Assembly (NCBI GenBank): GCA_028583685.1
Contig: JAMXIF010000077.1
Span: forward strand, 9,134,821 to 9,198,820
DNA: 64,000 nt
From: Petaurus breviceps papuanus
Lineage: Eukaryota; Chordata; Mammalia; Diprotodontia; Petauridae
Direction of reading: 5' to 3'
Shown here: positions 33,046 through 43,632 of the stretch, piece after piece
Numbering within the stretch: position 1 is the first letter of the stretch
Layout of the letters: the number at the start of each line of letters is the position of its first letter
Notes under the pieces: model-generated
Told to the model about the DNA's origin: nothing
Databases searched by the model: none
What the model saw: only the letters and a program-made list of their open reading frames with translations
Position numbers and translations under genes: made by a program

Positions 33046-33159
33046 TTCATAATTAAAGATCTTTCCATATAATCATAGTAGATGGAATTTATCATTCTTT
33101 CTTCTAAAAATTCAAAGTACATTATCGTTTTCCTCATATACAATGCATATATACTACCT

Positions 33160-33348
33160 AGCATCACAGAATCTCTGAATTGGAAGAAACCTCAGGAAAT
33201 AATCTTTTCCAACCTCTACAAAAACAAGAATCCCTTTACCACATGCTGGACAAGTCATTATCCAAATTCTGATTAAAGACATCCAGGGTCTTTACAGGAG
33301 GAAGGGAGAATCCACAAACTCCTGAGTCAGCCCATTCCATTTTTAAAA
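33160..33348 (-). repeat. CR1/L3-type LINE fragment
   Basis: ACAGAATCTCTGAATTGGA, AGAAACCTCAGGAAATAATC, GGACAAGTCATTATCC, CAGCCCATTCCA. Confidence 0.75.
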
Positions 33349-33349
33349 A

Positions 33350-33675
33350 TTTCTTTATTTCTTTTATTTTTAATTTGTGGAATAAAACAAGTATTTCTAT
33401 GCAATAAAAAAGATGATTGCACATCAAGCTGCAAATCTATTGTGTACAACTTGCTGTTCCTTTTAAATATATAATAAAGTTATCATGTAAATTTCCCTTC
33501 TTTTTCCTTTTTTTCTGCCCTCCTCTACTTTCTGCTCTAGAGATGGCTACCATTGGACAACAATTAGGTGTGGGTATAAAAATTATTCTCGGGGCAGCTA
33601 GGTAGTACAGTGAGTAGAGCACCAGCCCTGGAGTCAGGAGGACCTAGATTCGGATCCAGCCTCAGACACTTAACA

Positions 33676-33717
<42 letters not shown>

Positions 33718-34080
33718 AGCTGTGTGACCTTGGGCAAGTCACTTAACCTCAATTGCCCTCAAAAAAAGGCAAAAAATAAAAATAAAAAAATAAAATTACT
33801 CTCTATATACTATTATTTTATCAGTTCTTTCTCTAGATGCAGATGCATCCTTCTTCATATGTCCTTTATGGTTAATTTGGGTATTTATAATAGTCAAAAT
33901 GACTGATTCACTCAAAGGCATTCTTAAAACAATATTGCTGTTACTGTATATAATGTTCTCTTGGTTCTGCTCATTTCAATTCTTCATTTTTTTATGCAAG
34001 TCTTTCCATGTTTTTCTAAGATGATTGAGTGCATTCTTTCTTATAGCACAGTGGTATTCCATGCATTTATTTAGCACCTT
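33350..34080 (-). mobile_element. L1-like 3' segment split by a SINE
   Basis: 33350-33591 and 33783-34080 read as one reverse-oriented LINE 3' region. The left part (AGATGGCTACCATTGGAC, GATGATTGCACATCAAG) matches 50630-50800 in opposite orientation. The right part has GTTCTCTTGGTTCTGCTC, GTCTTTCCATGTTTTTCT and GTGGTATTCCATGC, typical of L1 3' antisense sequence. Class L1 is inference. Confidence 0.7.
33592..33782 (+). repeat. WSINE-like CORE-SINE with internal CA microsatellite
   Basis: GGGGCAGCTAGGTAGTACAG, CCAGCCCTGGAGTCAGGAGG, then a CA run at about 33676-33714 in the body, then TAGCTGTGTGACCTTGGGC, CAAGTCACTTAACCTC and an A-rich tail. Target duplication AAAATTATTCTC / AAAATTACTCTC (one mismatch) flanks it within the L1-like segment. 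Confidence 0.92.
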
Positions 34081-34096
34081 CTCTGTAGATATTATT

Positions 34097-34370
34097 CTTA
34101 TTTGGTTTATACTTTACAAAGGAAAAAAATCCCTAATAAAAACTTTTATAATCATAGTAGCTAGAATTTATAGACCTCTCTTCTTTAAAACTCAAAAGCT
34201 TTCTAGCCATCCTCTCCCACAGGCATGCCCAAAGTGCTAAACCAAGTTTACCTTTGATACCTGATCTATGAATGGGTAGAGTGCTTTTAGCCCCTGTCCC
34301 ACTCCAACCTCCCCCATAAGCTTTGACCATTTGCTATGGGGAATTATTTAACAGGAGTCAGAAATCTAGG
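34097..34370. repeat. unclassified 275-bp unit, copy 2
   Basis: Direct-repeat partner of 32771-33045, 1.3 kb downstream and in the same orientation. A third, more diverged relative lies at about 35645-35860. Confidence 0.85.
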
Positions 34371-34822
34371 CACTGTTCTAGGCATTGGGGATTCAAAGAC
34401 TAAAAGGCAATGTTCCCTGTTCTTAAGGAGATTTCATTCTAAGTAAGGAAGAGGAGACTTGTGCAGACACGGGTATTTATAAAATACAACGTAACAGGTG
34501 AAGGTGGGGAGAAGAGGCTATGTGTTGAGTTGAACTTTTAGGGAAGCAAGGGATTCTGAAAGGCAGAGGTCAGGGGAGAGAGAGCATCACAGGTTATGAG
34601 AAATGGCCTGTGACTAGGCACAGGAACAGAAGGTGCCATGTCTTGTGAATTACAGTAAGTAGGGCAGTTTGACTGAACCATAGAGAATGAAGAAGAAGAA
34701 TATGTATGTATAATAAGCCTAGAAAAGTAGTTTGGTGAGAAATTGTCAAAGACTTTATATGCAGAAGAGTCTGCATTTGACCCTAGAGGTAATGGAGAGC
34801 TGCTAGAGTGTACTGAGCTTAG
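34371..34822 (-). repeat. L2 LINE 3' region
   Basis: CACTGTTCTAGGCATTGGGG, AAGGAGATTTCATTCTAAG, GTCAAAGACTTTATATGC, TTTGACCCTAGAGGTAATGG. Confidence 0.8.
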
Positions 34823-34928
34823 AATTCTGCCTTCTGGGGTCTAGCAGAACAAACCTAATCTTTCTTCAAACCTTTCAAATACTTGAAGACACATCTAGTA
34901 TATCGCTTTTAAGCCTTATCTTCTTGGA
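34823..34928 (-). repeat. CR1/L3-type LINE fragment
   Basis: TCTGCCTTCTGGGGTC, TAGCAGAACAAACCTAATC, CAAATACTTGAAGACA. Confidence 0.72.
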
Positions 34929-34967
34929 AGGGAGCCTTTAAATACATTGAAAGTTTATTCTATTTCT

Positions 34968-35155
34968 TTGTTGTTATTATTCAGTCTTGACTGATTCTTC
35001 CTGACCCTGTTGGAGTTTTCCGGGCAAAGATACTGGAGTGGTTTGACATTTCCTTTTCCAGCTCATTTTACAGATGAAGAAACTGAGGCAAATAGGGTTA
35101 AGTGACTTGTCCAGGATCACACAGCTAGTAAGTGTCTGGGGCCAGATTTGAGGTG
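34968..35155 (-). repeat. MAR1-like CORE-SINE
   Basis: TTGTTGTTATTCAGTCTTGA (RTE-type tail), GGGCAAAGATACTGGAGTGG, CAGCTCATTTTACAGATGAA, GGATCACACAGCTAGTAAG. The tRNA-like head is missing. Confidence 0.88.
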
Positions 35156-35640
35156 AAACTGAGGAACAAGGAAGACACTGGGTTTAAGAAGGCATACATT
35201 GGAGTCTATGGTAAAGAGAGCAGATTTCAGCGTCAGGTTAACACCTCTTGTGTTTTAGCCAAAAGTTTTAGTTGCTAAGGTGTAACAACTCCTTTAAAAG
35301 AAGGGGATGCATTGCAAGGACTCCCTTCATTGTAAGTAGCATTACCCAAGGGAGACATAATATGAGGTTCAGGGGAGCATCCCAAGGCAGCCAGAAAGGA
35401 GGGATTGGAGCATGGAAATGTCATTAAAGAGCGGCTCACTTCACATCAAATATTCCAGAAAATATTAACTATACACCTGGGAGTCTTAGGGCGGAAGGAA
35501 AGGTTAAATGGGGGGAGGGGAAATGTTGAACTCCACATCATGGCGGAAGGCGGTTGGTGACAGAAGAATACACACTTCCAGAAATTTCCACCAGGCCAGT
35601 TTATCTGCCCCAGGGCTCTGGAGTCCTTTTTTTCTCAGAG
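35156..35640. other. unclassified stretch
   Basis: No known repeat, RNA or exon recognised. A 64-codon frame at 35508 has no visible family. Confidence 0.45.
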
Positions 35641-35644
35641 ACAC

Positions 35645-35860
35645 AACTGGGGAACTCTTCCTTCTAACCATCCCCTCCCCCAGGAACTCCCCAAAGGACT
35701 AAATCAAGTTTCCCTTCAGTGCTTGAATGATGAATGGGTAGTGAGTGAGCTCAGCCTCTGCCCTACTCCAGCACACAAAAGTCCCTCAACATCCATTGGG
35801 GGCCGGCTGAAATTCCTTTAACGGGGCCAGAAACCAGCCATGATTGGAGATTAAAAAAAA
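35645..35860. repeat. unclassified unit, diverged third copy
   Basis: Shares CTAAATCAAGTTT, ATGAATGGGTAG, AGCCTCTGCCCTACTCCA-like, CATTGGGG and CCAGAAACCA in the same order as 32771-33045, but is clearly more diverged and keeps no open frame. Confidence 0.65.
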
Positions 35861-35954
35861 ATTATACCTAAACTATTGTTTACAGTTAACCAACTAAAAT
35901 TTGCCAGAGTTATACAGCTAATAAGTGTCTAAGGCTATCTTTGAAAGGGATTTT

Positions 35955-36170
35955 TGAAAGGATGAAAGGGAGAGTGTGTCATGCACTAGATTTTAAAGGC
36001 CTGGATTCGAATCCCACTTCAGATAATTACAAGTTGTGCCACCACAAGCAAGTCACTTAAATTCTCTGTGCCTTACTTTCCTTTTATGTAAAACAAAGGA
36101 ATTGGACTACATGGTCTCTGAAGCCCCTTCTTGCTTTAAATATATGATATGACAGGGGCCTCAGAGTCAA
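35955..36170 (+). repeat. MIR-type SINE
   Basis: GGCCTGGATTCGAATCCCAC, CACAAGCAAGTCACTTAAAT, GGAATTGGACTACATGGTC. Confidence 0.82.
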
Positions 36171-36315
36171 GTCCATCTCAGAGTCCACCCTGTTACCAAA
36201 AAGGACATGGCAGCCCAGGAAGATTAGGTAGTAAACCTCAAAGGCACACTTTGAATCCAGGTTCTCTGTGGCTCCAAATTGAGAATGTTTTCCTCTGAAC
36301 CATCACACTTAACCA

Positions 36316-36425
36316 TTAAATTAATAATAATATTATTATCAATATTGTATTAATAATATTATTAATAATTTTATATCAAGGATAATATTATTAATTTTAT
36401 ATTAATAATAATAAATTAATATCAT
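36316..36425. repeat. TAA/ATT-rich inverted-repeat sequence
   Basis: About 110 bp of AATAATATTATTA-type sequence with many self-complementary segments. Confidence 0.9.
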
Positions 36426-36589
36426 ATGCCTTATATTGCAATATGCCTGTCTAGTTGTGATTGGAAGTAGGACTTGTGAATCACAAAGGCACCCATGTTA
36501 TTCTCTCCACATAAACTCCAAATTCCAGTCAAACTGACTGGAATTGACCTTCCACTTGGAATTGGACTAAACTGGTATTCCATCTCCCA

Positions 36590-36843
36590 CCTGTGTGTCT
36601 TGGCTCAGCCTGTCTCCCATGCCTGAAAAATTCTGCTTCCTCACCTTCACCTCTTAGAAGCCTTAGCTTCTTTCAATCTCAGCCCAGGTACCTCTTCCAA
36701 AGTGAAGCCTTTTCCAAGCTTGCCTAGTATTTGCCTCTCTATTTATTTCTCTCTGTTACAAACTACTTGTTTTGCTTTGAGGAGTTACCCAGCACCAAGT
36801 ATGGTGCTGTACACATTGTAGGTGCTCAATAAATGCTTATGGA
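36590..36843 (+). repeat. L2 LINE 3' end
   Basis: CTGTCTCCCATGCCTG, TCTCAGCCCAGGTACC, GTGAAGCCTTTTCCAAGC, GGTGCTCAATAAATGCTTAT. Confidence 0.85.
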
Positions 36844-36849
36844 AAATGG

Positions 36850-37300
36850 GAAGAAATCAGTTCAGAAGACCAATGAGAATGTTTCAAAAAAAGAGAGAAG
36901 GGGCAAGAAAAATGGAGGGCAGGAGATACCTGAAGGAAGGAGGAGGGAGGGGTAGATACTGAAGGAAGAAAAAGGAGCAGAAAGGAGAGTCTGGGGACAC
37001 TGAAGACAAATTTCAGGGCCTTCACAATTTTGCTTAGGGTTGACCGTGTTTATCTTAGGTAAATATTGGTTGTGTACTAAGGTATTTTTGTCCTTCAGAG
37101 CTGCATACGTTTGCATCTTAGGCAGGACAAGCTGTATTGACAGAGGCCAAGGCTTTCATAAGATATATGTGGGTCTTTTTTTTTTTTGGAATGATTTCTC
37201 ATTTTTTAAAAGAAGCTTTCCTGGAGGATTTCTCAGTCAAGAAGTAATTGTAGCAAAAGGATCTCACTGAGAAATGCTTTTAGCTAATAAATAGTAATTC
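36850..37300. other. low-repeat stretch with purine-rich segment
   Basis: GA-rich 36885-36990. Remainder not recognised. Confidence 0.5.
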
Positions 37301-37369
37301 AGGCTCAGGCAGGTTGTACTGTGCATAGTACACAGCCAGTAAAGTGGGCAGCCGGGATTCACACTCGGA

Positions 37370-37506
37370 GTTTTATAATAGAATGGTAAAAGCCCTATCT
37401 ATTGTTGTCATAGGAGAACCTTGAGTTCAAATATCAACTCTGGTACCTATGGGGCAAGTGCTTTGCCTAAATTAGCTTTAATTTCCTCATCTATGAAACA
37501 GAGGCA
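37370..37506 (+). repeat. MIR-type SINE
   Basis: CTTGAGTTCAAATATCAACT, GGGGCAAGTGCTTTGCC, ATTTCCTCATCTATGAAAC; interrupted at its 3' end by the following MITE. Confidence 0.72.
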
Positions 37507-37839
37507 CAGTCATCCCTTCCACATCATGACTTTCTCCATCGTTTTTTCTGTGTATCTCAGATCAGCATAAGAAATTGAATGAGGATCTTGGGGGAGTTTT
37601 GTGGAAGCCACAAATGACATGCAAAGGCCAGCAGATGACACAGAAAACGTTTAGAAACTCAGAAATGCATAAAATATATGTATAGTATTGTATATATCAA
37701 CATATTTTATCATGTAATACCATAATGATTCAGAATTCTTCTCTGGTATGAAGGGACAGCCAAAAAATTTTACATGGATTTTCCAGATTGCAGGGGGCAC
37801 CCCTAACCCCCCACCGCACTGATGTGGAAGGGATAACTG
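37507..37839. mobile_element. Tigger-like (Tc1/mariner) MITE
   Basis: 333 bp with imperfect terminal inverted repeats CAGTCATCCCTTCCACATCA and TGATGTGGAAGGGATAACTG. The right flank is TA and the left flank CA, fitting an original TA target duplication with one change. It has no transposase frame. Superfamily from CAGT ends and TA target (inference). Confidence 0.8.
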
Positions 37840-37859
37840 TAACACCTTCTATAGTACTG

Positions 37860-38110
37860 ATCTCACAGGTCTTATGAGAGTCAGTGTCATAATGATAGAA
37901 TCAGAAAGCCCTGGTTGATATCCTGTCACTGACTAGCTGAGTGACCATAGGGACACTTAACCTCTCAGTCTTAATTTCCTCATCTGTAAAATGTGGAAAA
38001 CAAGATCTATAATAACTATTTAATATGGCTATTGTGGAAATCAAGAGACATAATGGATATAAAGTGATTGTATACCTTAAAGCACTCTGTAAATATCATT
38101 GTTATTATTA
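37860..38110 (+). repeat. MIR-type SINE, long copy
   Basis: GACTAGCTGAGTGACCATAG, AATTTCCTCATCTGTAAAAT, GGCTATTGTGGAAATCAAG, AAAGCACTCTGTAAATATCA. Confidence 0.85.
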
Positions 38111-38209
38111 TTAGCATATCTTCAAGCACTACTGAAATGTGAATTGCATCATCTACTCCGCCTTCCTGATCCCACTTAGGGAATGGAAATGCCCTGAGGA
38201 CGGGGATTG

Positions 38210-39141
38210 TTCCACTTTTGCCACCATGACACCTCATGCCTGAACTATTACAATGTCCTCCTGGTTGGTCTCCCTTCCTTAAATCTCTCCCCACTCCAGT
38301 CTACTCTCCAGTCACCTGCCAAAGGGATCTTCCTGAAGCAGAGGTTCAACTAGGTCGCCTTTCTATTCAATAAACTGCAGTTTCCTCCTGTTACTTCCCG
38401 ATACAAATATTCAGTCCTCTGTGTGTCTTTCAAAGACCTTCCCAACCTGTTCATTTCCTACCATTTCAGTTTTCTTACACTATGTTCCTCTTCATAGTCT
38501 CTCTCCCATGTAGCTACATGGGCTTCCTTGCTGTTTCCCTCACAAAATACTCCATGGCGGCCCCTCTGTGATGTTTCCCTGGCTCTTCTCCCATCCCTCT
38601 TGACCTCTGCCCCCTGGCTCCCTTTAAGATTCAGCTCAAAGCCCACATCAGCCGGGAAGCCTTTCTCAATGTTCCAGCCCCCCAATAGCCTGCCACTTGT
38701 GCCTTTCCTTGGAGATTAATTTCTATCTACCTTGTATATAGCCTGTGTATACATAATCGCTTGCATGTTGCCTTCTGAATTAGAGTGCCTTGAAGGCAGG
38801 GACCCTCTTGTTGCCTGTCTTTATATCCTCAATGCTTGGCACTGTGCCTGCCATATATTAAAAAAATGCTAGTTATTTTGTTTGTTTGTTTTTGGAGGGG
38901 GAAAGGCAGGGCAATTGGGGTTAAGCGACTTGCCCAAGGTCACATGGCTAGTAAAGTGTCTGAGGTTGGATTTGAACTCAGGTCCTCCTGACTCCAGAGC
39001 CCATGCTCTATTCACTGCGCCACTTAGCCGCCCCCAAAATTACTTTTTATTAATGATGGCAAAGATGATTTCTATCCCCAGCCCATGGTGTCTAGCACAC
39101 AGTAGGAGCTCAATAAATGCTTGCCAATTGATTGATTGATC
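38210..39141 (+). repeat. L2 LINE 3' region carrying a SINE
   Basis: Long L2: CCAGTCTACTCTCCAGTCAC, AAAGGGATCTTCCTGAAGC, TTCAAAGACCTTCCCAACC, GATTCAGCTCAAAGCCC, TGCCTTGAAGGCAGGGACC, and after the SINE the 3' end CAGTAGGAGCTCAATAAATG. The first end (TATATTAAAAAAATGC near 38860) precedes the SINE, so two overlapping L2 ends may be present. Confidence 0.88.
38878..39036 (-). repeat. WSINE-like CORE-SINE inside L2
   Basis: GGCAATTGGGGTTAAGCGAC, GCCCAAGGTCACATGGC, GATTTGAACTCAGGTCCTCC, CACTGCGCCACTTAGCCGCC. Well preserved, still with CpGs, so comparatively young. Confidence 0.93.
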
Positions 39142-40035
39142 TCACAGCATAGGCCCCAACAGAATCACTAGAGTGAAGTTTTTGTCTATTTGAACTAAAG
39201 GAAGACAGCTCAAGTCACTGTTGAACAATGTGTCAGTTATTTTTAAAGCTATCAGTTTTAATGTAAGCTCACTCATGCCAAAGTAACAGAATTTTTAGAA
39301 ACTCATCACTCATACTCTACTCAGTTTCAATATATACCCTCTCCCATATGCATTTATTAGGTATTATATATTTCATGACACTACAGTTTGTATAAGAAGG
39401 TATCTGTCAAGATACAGTAAGACAGTTATTTATTAGAAACAGGTTTGCTGAGGTTTAACAGGTATGTAATATATGTATATTTATTCATCCTTTGTATCAA
39501 TTACATAGACATTGGGCTGAAGAAATATGCTTTAAATAGTCCATTGGCATTTACTTAATATGCAATAACTATCCTATTACATGATAATTATATGATAATT
39601 AGGGCAAAGAATTCAAAGTACCAACAAAAGAAAACATGTGATCACATGGAAATTTGCAAAGGGGGTGTTTTGATCATTGTTTCCCGGCTTCACCTAAGCT
39701 ATTCACCTAAGCAGATGGGGAGCTGTATTATTGGATATGCTGCATAAAGCTAAAGACTTGGAAATTAATGGAGACCCAGTAGCCATAGGACATGACTACA
39801 CCTAATGGGCTATTAAAAAATGATTAATATCTGTCCCAGTGGACCAGCCAAGAGAAGAGCCATGAGTATGCATAAAAATGAAAAATTAATTTGACTGTGA
39901 TCATGGCAAAGAAAAGGACTAGTCATTGGGGCAGTGATAAGACTCTGGGAACAAGCTAAATGCAGCCATTATCTTTCATAGGTGCTGAAGAGAAAAGGAA
40001 GAAAGTGCTGAGATGGTTCTCCCCGGATATCTGGG
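39142..40035. other. low-repeat stretch, candidate conserved block at its right end
   Basis: AT-rich unique DNA. 39650-40010 is motif-dense (AATTAATGG, TGATTAATATC, AAAATTAATTTGAC) and free of repeats. No frame of note. Confidence 0.4.
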
Positions 40036-40039
40036 CAGA

Positions 40040-40200
40040 AGCATGGTAAAGCTGCATTTGGAGTCAGAAGACCTGGGTTCAAATCTCAGCTTCGCCACTG
40101 ACTCTATTATCTTGGAGAGCTCGCTTAAGCTCTTGTCTTTCATTTCTACATTAAAATAAGGGAGATGGAAGAGATGGTCTTAAAGTTTTCATCCATCCAA
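40040..40200 (+). repeat. MIR-type SINE
   Basis: GGAGTCAGAAGACCTGGGTT, CAAATCTCAGCTTCGCCAC, ATAAGGGAGATGGAAGAG. Confidence 0.8.
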
Positions 40201-40249
40201 TTAGGTGATCTTATTAGCTTATGACAATTATATTGTAGATGGAGTGATA

Positions 40250-40990
40250 GGTTGCTTTTAGGATAAAATAAAAACTCTTGTCTGTCATTTAAAGTCCTTC
40301 ACAATCTGGCTCAAGTCTTATTTTCTGTGTTTCCCCTTCATGGACTCTCCATTCCAGTCAAACAACTTTCCTAGCTACTCTCCACCTAGGGTATTCTATC
40401 TAACATTTCCATGCCGTTGCACTGACTGCTGCCCTCCCCACATCTGGAACAATCTCCCTTCTTATCTTGACTTCAAAGAAATCCTAGCTCCTTCCAAAGA
40501 ATAACTCGGGTACTTTTCTTGAAGCTCTGTACCCACCCTGTTCTCTATCACTTTTTGTTATTCAGTCATATCTGAATCTTTATGATCCCATTTGGGGTTT
40601 TCCTGGCAAATATCCTGGAGTGGTTTTACCATTTCCTTCTCCAGCTCATTTTATATATGGATGGGGAAACTGAGGCAAATAGGATTAAGTGACTTCCCCA
40701 GGGTCACAGTAAGTATCTGATACCAGATTTAAACTCAGGAAGATGAATCAACATTCACTGCCCCACCTCATACACTACTCAGTTTTACTTACTCCCTACC
40801 ACATCTCTCTTTCTTGAAATCACTCTTTCTGACAGTATATATCGTGTATGTATTTATCTGTGTACAAGTATCCCCCAGGAAACTATAGTCTCCTTGAAGG
40901 CAGAGATTTCTTTATAGTTTTCTTTGCACCCTCACCACTTAACACAACAACTTACAGATAAGAAGTACTTAATGAATGCTTCTAAACGGA
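40250..40990 (+). repeat. L2 LINE 3' region split by a SINE
   Basis: 40250-40552: AAAGTCCTTCACAATCTGGC, CATGGACTCTCCATTCCAG, CCATGCCGTTGCACTGAC. 40776-40990: CTATAGTCTCCTTGAAGGCA, AGAAGTACTTAATGAATGC. One copy, interrupted by a MAR1-like SINE. Confidence 0.88.
40553..40775 (-). repeat. MAR1-like CORE-SINE inside L2
   Basis: TGTTATTCAGTCATATCTGA and TATGATCCCATTTGGGG tail, CCTTCTCCAGCTCATTTTAT, GGGGAAACTGAGGCAAATAG, CTTCCCCAGGGTCACAG. Confidence 0.9.
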
Positions 40991-41009
40991 ATTAATTGAG
41001 ATTAATTCA

Positions 41010-41175
41010 TATTCTCTCCCTCACCAAATTAGCCACATGTACTTAACTGTTTACATGCCATTATCTATCACAGAATGTTAAGACTCTTGAAGAAAAATGT
41101 TATTTTCTTTGCATCCCTAGCACCTAGTACAGTGCCTTGCATATAGTAAGTGTTTAATAAATGATTGTGGAGTTG
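41010..41175 (+). repeat. L2 LINE 3' end
   Basis: CCTAGCACCTAGTACAGTGC, AGTAAGTGTTTAATAAATGA. A second L2 end directly after the first. Confidence 0.82.
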
Positions 41176-41437
41176 TTTTACTGAGGATGTTGTGGAGAGG
41201 ACTCTTGCTCATCTATACTTGGACTGAATAACCTTTAAGTTCCCTTCCAAGTCAGAAATTTATTTTTTATTCTGTTTGGTTCTGAATACAGTTGACACCT
41301 TCTTTCAATGCTAACAGATATGTTGCATTGGTATGTCAAAATTATATGAGACTATGCATGAAAGAAAGAATTCAACACAGTGTCTATGGGGGAAATACCA
41401 AATTGCTAAATATATATTCCATATTTTCTGGACCTAG

Positions 41438-41625
41438 AGCCAGGAAGACTCAACTTTCTGAGTTCAAATCTGACCTTAGACACTTACTAGTTGTGTGACC
41501 TTGGGCAAGTCACTTAATGTTTGTTTCAGTTGCTCATTTATAAAATTAGCTAGAGAAGGAAATGGCCAACTACCCTAGTATCTTTGCCAAGAAAATACCA
41601 AAAAATCCCAAACAAAATCCATTTG
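41438..41625 (+). repeat. MAR1-like CORE-SINE
   Basis: GAGTTCAAATCTGACC, GACACTTACTAGTTGTGTGA, CCTTGGGCAAGTCACTTAAT, AGAGAAGGAAATGGCC, ATCTTTGCCAAGAAAATACC. The extreme tail is lost. Confidence 0.88.
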
Positions 41626-41629
41626 TTTC

Positions 41630-42030
41630 CTTCTAGAACAAAAAGTACTCTTAGCAAATGACAAAGAATTATGCATTCACACATCCTTCTTTGCTGGGCC
41701 TCACAAATAGCTTGGATTTTTCGTTGTTGGGAATGTGGAGTTTCTCAAATTCAAACCCTTTTTTGAAAAACACTTCCTCTACAAATGGACTGCCCTTTTT
41801 CTCTGTGGAGAGATAAGAGAGTACAGGTGGGGGGTGTTGCTTATGTGGGTGTCTGGGTTTTGCTTAAACATTTTTCTTTGTCATAAAGAGAAAGCAACCG
41901 GGAGAGATATGGGACTGAGTATATCTGCGAATGATTGCTAGGAATACAAAAAGCACTAATAAACCATCAAAGAAAAGTGCTCCTTTTTGTCACTTTTAGC
42001 CTTTTATTCAATTGGACTTCCTCTTAATAG
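41630..42030. other. unclassified stretch
   Basis: A 68-codon frame (41735-41941) has no recognisable domain; no repeat identified. Confidence 0.45.
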
Positions 42031-42032
42031 GG

Positions 42033-42150
42033 TCTAGGATCAGAGGACAGAGGTTCAAATCCTACTCCTGATACTTATTGCTTCGTTGGACTAAGTATGC
42101 TCCATGGTCCCTTCAAGTTCCAGGTCTATGATCCTACACATCTATGAACC
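42033..42150 (+). repeat. MIR-type SINE
   Basis: CAGAGGTTCAAATCCTACTC, GTCCCTTCAAGTTCCAGG, TCTATGATCCTACA. Confidence 0.72.
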
Positions 42151-42154
42151 TGTT

Positions 42155-43090
42155 ACTGATCAGGTACTATCAGTCAAGGAATGAACATCAGAGCCATTAG
42201 GCAAGTTTGCATGCATGGTAAATTCAGTTGGGTATGGGTGGGAGTATGAGCACAAGCCCAAAGTGTCATTGACCCTGTGTGCAATCACACCAGAAGCAAG
42301 GACACCTCAATCTTAGAACAGTCTAATTCACACTCTGAAGCCACAGATGGCTACCTCTAACCTCATAAACCCTAGGGAAAACCATATGAAGGATGGGTAA
42401 GTCAGGTTCTGCAGTAAGGGAAGCACGGTAATAAGAGAGGGACAACCAGGGGTAGTCATGCTGTACGGCATAGACTAATGGAGGACAGAGAAGCATGGGG
42501 ATCACAGTTCACATGTCCATAACAGGAAGAAGCATGTCTCCTCCCCAGGATATTATCACACTAATACAATTCCCCATTGTCTAACCTTAATTATAGCTGT
42601 AGGACATCCATTCAAGGGCCAAAAGTGGTAGACCACAGAAAATATGATCCCATGACTGGGCACAAGCTTTGGACAATCTCAAAGAGTAGTAATAAAATGA
42701 AATGAATGGCTAAAGATCCAACCATTTTTCTCAAATGGTTTCAGGAAAAGACCTGGCAAAACTGAAACATTTCGGCTGTTAAGACATGCTCTCATGAACC
42801 ATCTCTAACATAGCATTCGAGCAGCTGAAACACTTCTTCATATTGCCAACATATCATCATGGTGGAATGGTAGAGAATGTTTGCAACAGCCTTGCTAAGT
42901 CAGACTTTCCATGACACCATTATGACTGATTAAAAAGTGGGAGAAACCTGCCCTTTGCCGAGGTGGGGGACTATGGGGATGGAACTATATCTTTGACATG
43001 AAACTTTTTCAATATTTGCTTAGCACATAGCACATAGCCATAGTAGGTACTTAAGAAATGCTTTTTGTTAAACAGAAATATGAAGTGGGT
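42155..43090. other. mostly unclassified stretch
   Basis: No coding or RNA feature identified. CACATAGCCATAGTAGGTAC and TTAAGAAATGC near 43035 are a short L2 3' end on the plus strand. Confidence 0.45.
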
Positions 43091-43111
43091 CCAAAATCTT
43101 TGTTTTTTTTA

Positions 43112-43225
43112 ATTCATATAACAATACCATCTTGGGGTAGGGGAAGGGGAAAGATGGGGAAAAATTTGGGACTCAAAATCTTGTGGAAGTGAATATTGAA
43201 AATGAAAAATAAATTAATTAATAGA
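43112..43225 (+). repeat. L1 3' end
   Basis: GGGGAAGGGGAAAGATGGGG, AAAAATTTGGGACTCAAAAT, TGTGGAAGTGAATATTGAAA and an A-rich tail: the same kind of terminus as at 3740-3825. Confidence 0.78.
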
Positions 43226-43334
43226 AAGATTACAACTTCCTAAAATAAATAAATAAAACACTTTGATAATTAAAAAAATAAGTAAATAAAATAAAATTCA
43301 CATAACAAGCAGAATATTTAGAAAGCAATGAAAT

Positions 43335-43620
43335 TGGTCTGAGACGTTTTCCTACTAGAGAGATAGAACTAAGCCAAACAGGTATAAGGGAGGTAGTATC
43401 TAAACCCAGGTCTCTGCATTTCCAGGTGTAACATTTAACCCCCTAGACCACATTATCTCTTTGCTTGGAAACATGAATGCTATCAACCTTCTATGTCCCG
43501 CTTTCCTATACAAGTAAAGGAATCACACAACTAGTAAATGTCAGAGGTGGGATTTGAACCCAGGTTTCCTGTCTCATGGTCCAGTACTTGATCTACCAAA
43601 CCGAGGTGCATCTCCTTCAG
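43335..43620 (-). repeat. two MIR-type SINE fragments
   Basis: 43335-43470 (AAACCCAGGTCTCTGCATTT, AACCCCCTAGACCAC) and 43505-43620 (AGTAAATGTCAGAGGTGGG, ATTTGAACCCAGGTTTCC). Confidence 0.8.
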
Positions 43621-43632
43621 AAATGTGAATGA

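Noticed and set aside
32759-34330. Similar 81- and 65-codon minus-strand frames suggesting a duplicated small gene
   Set aside because: They lie in the 275-bp repeated unit. Most differences change amino acids, and the third copy has no frame.
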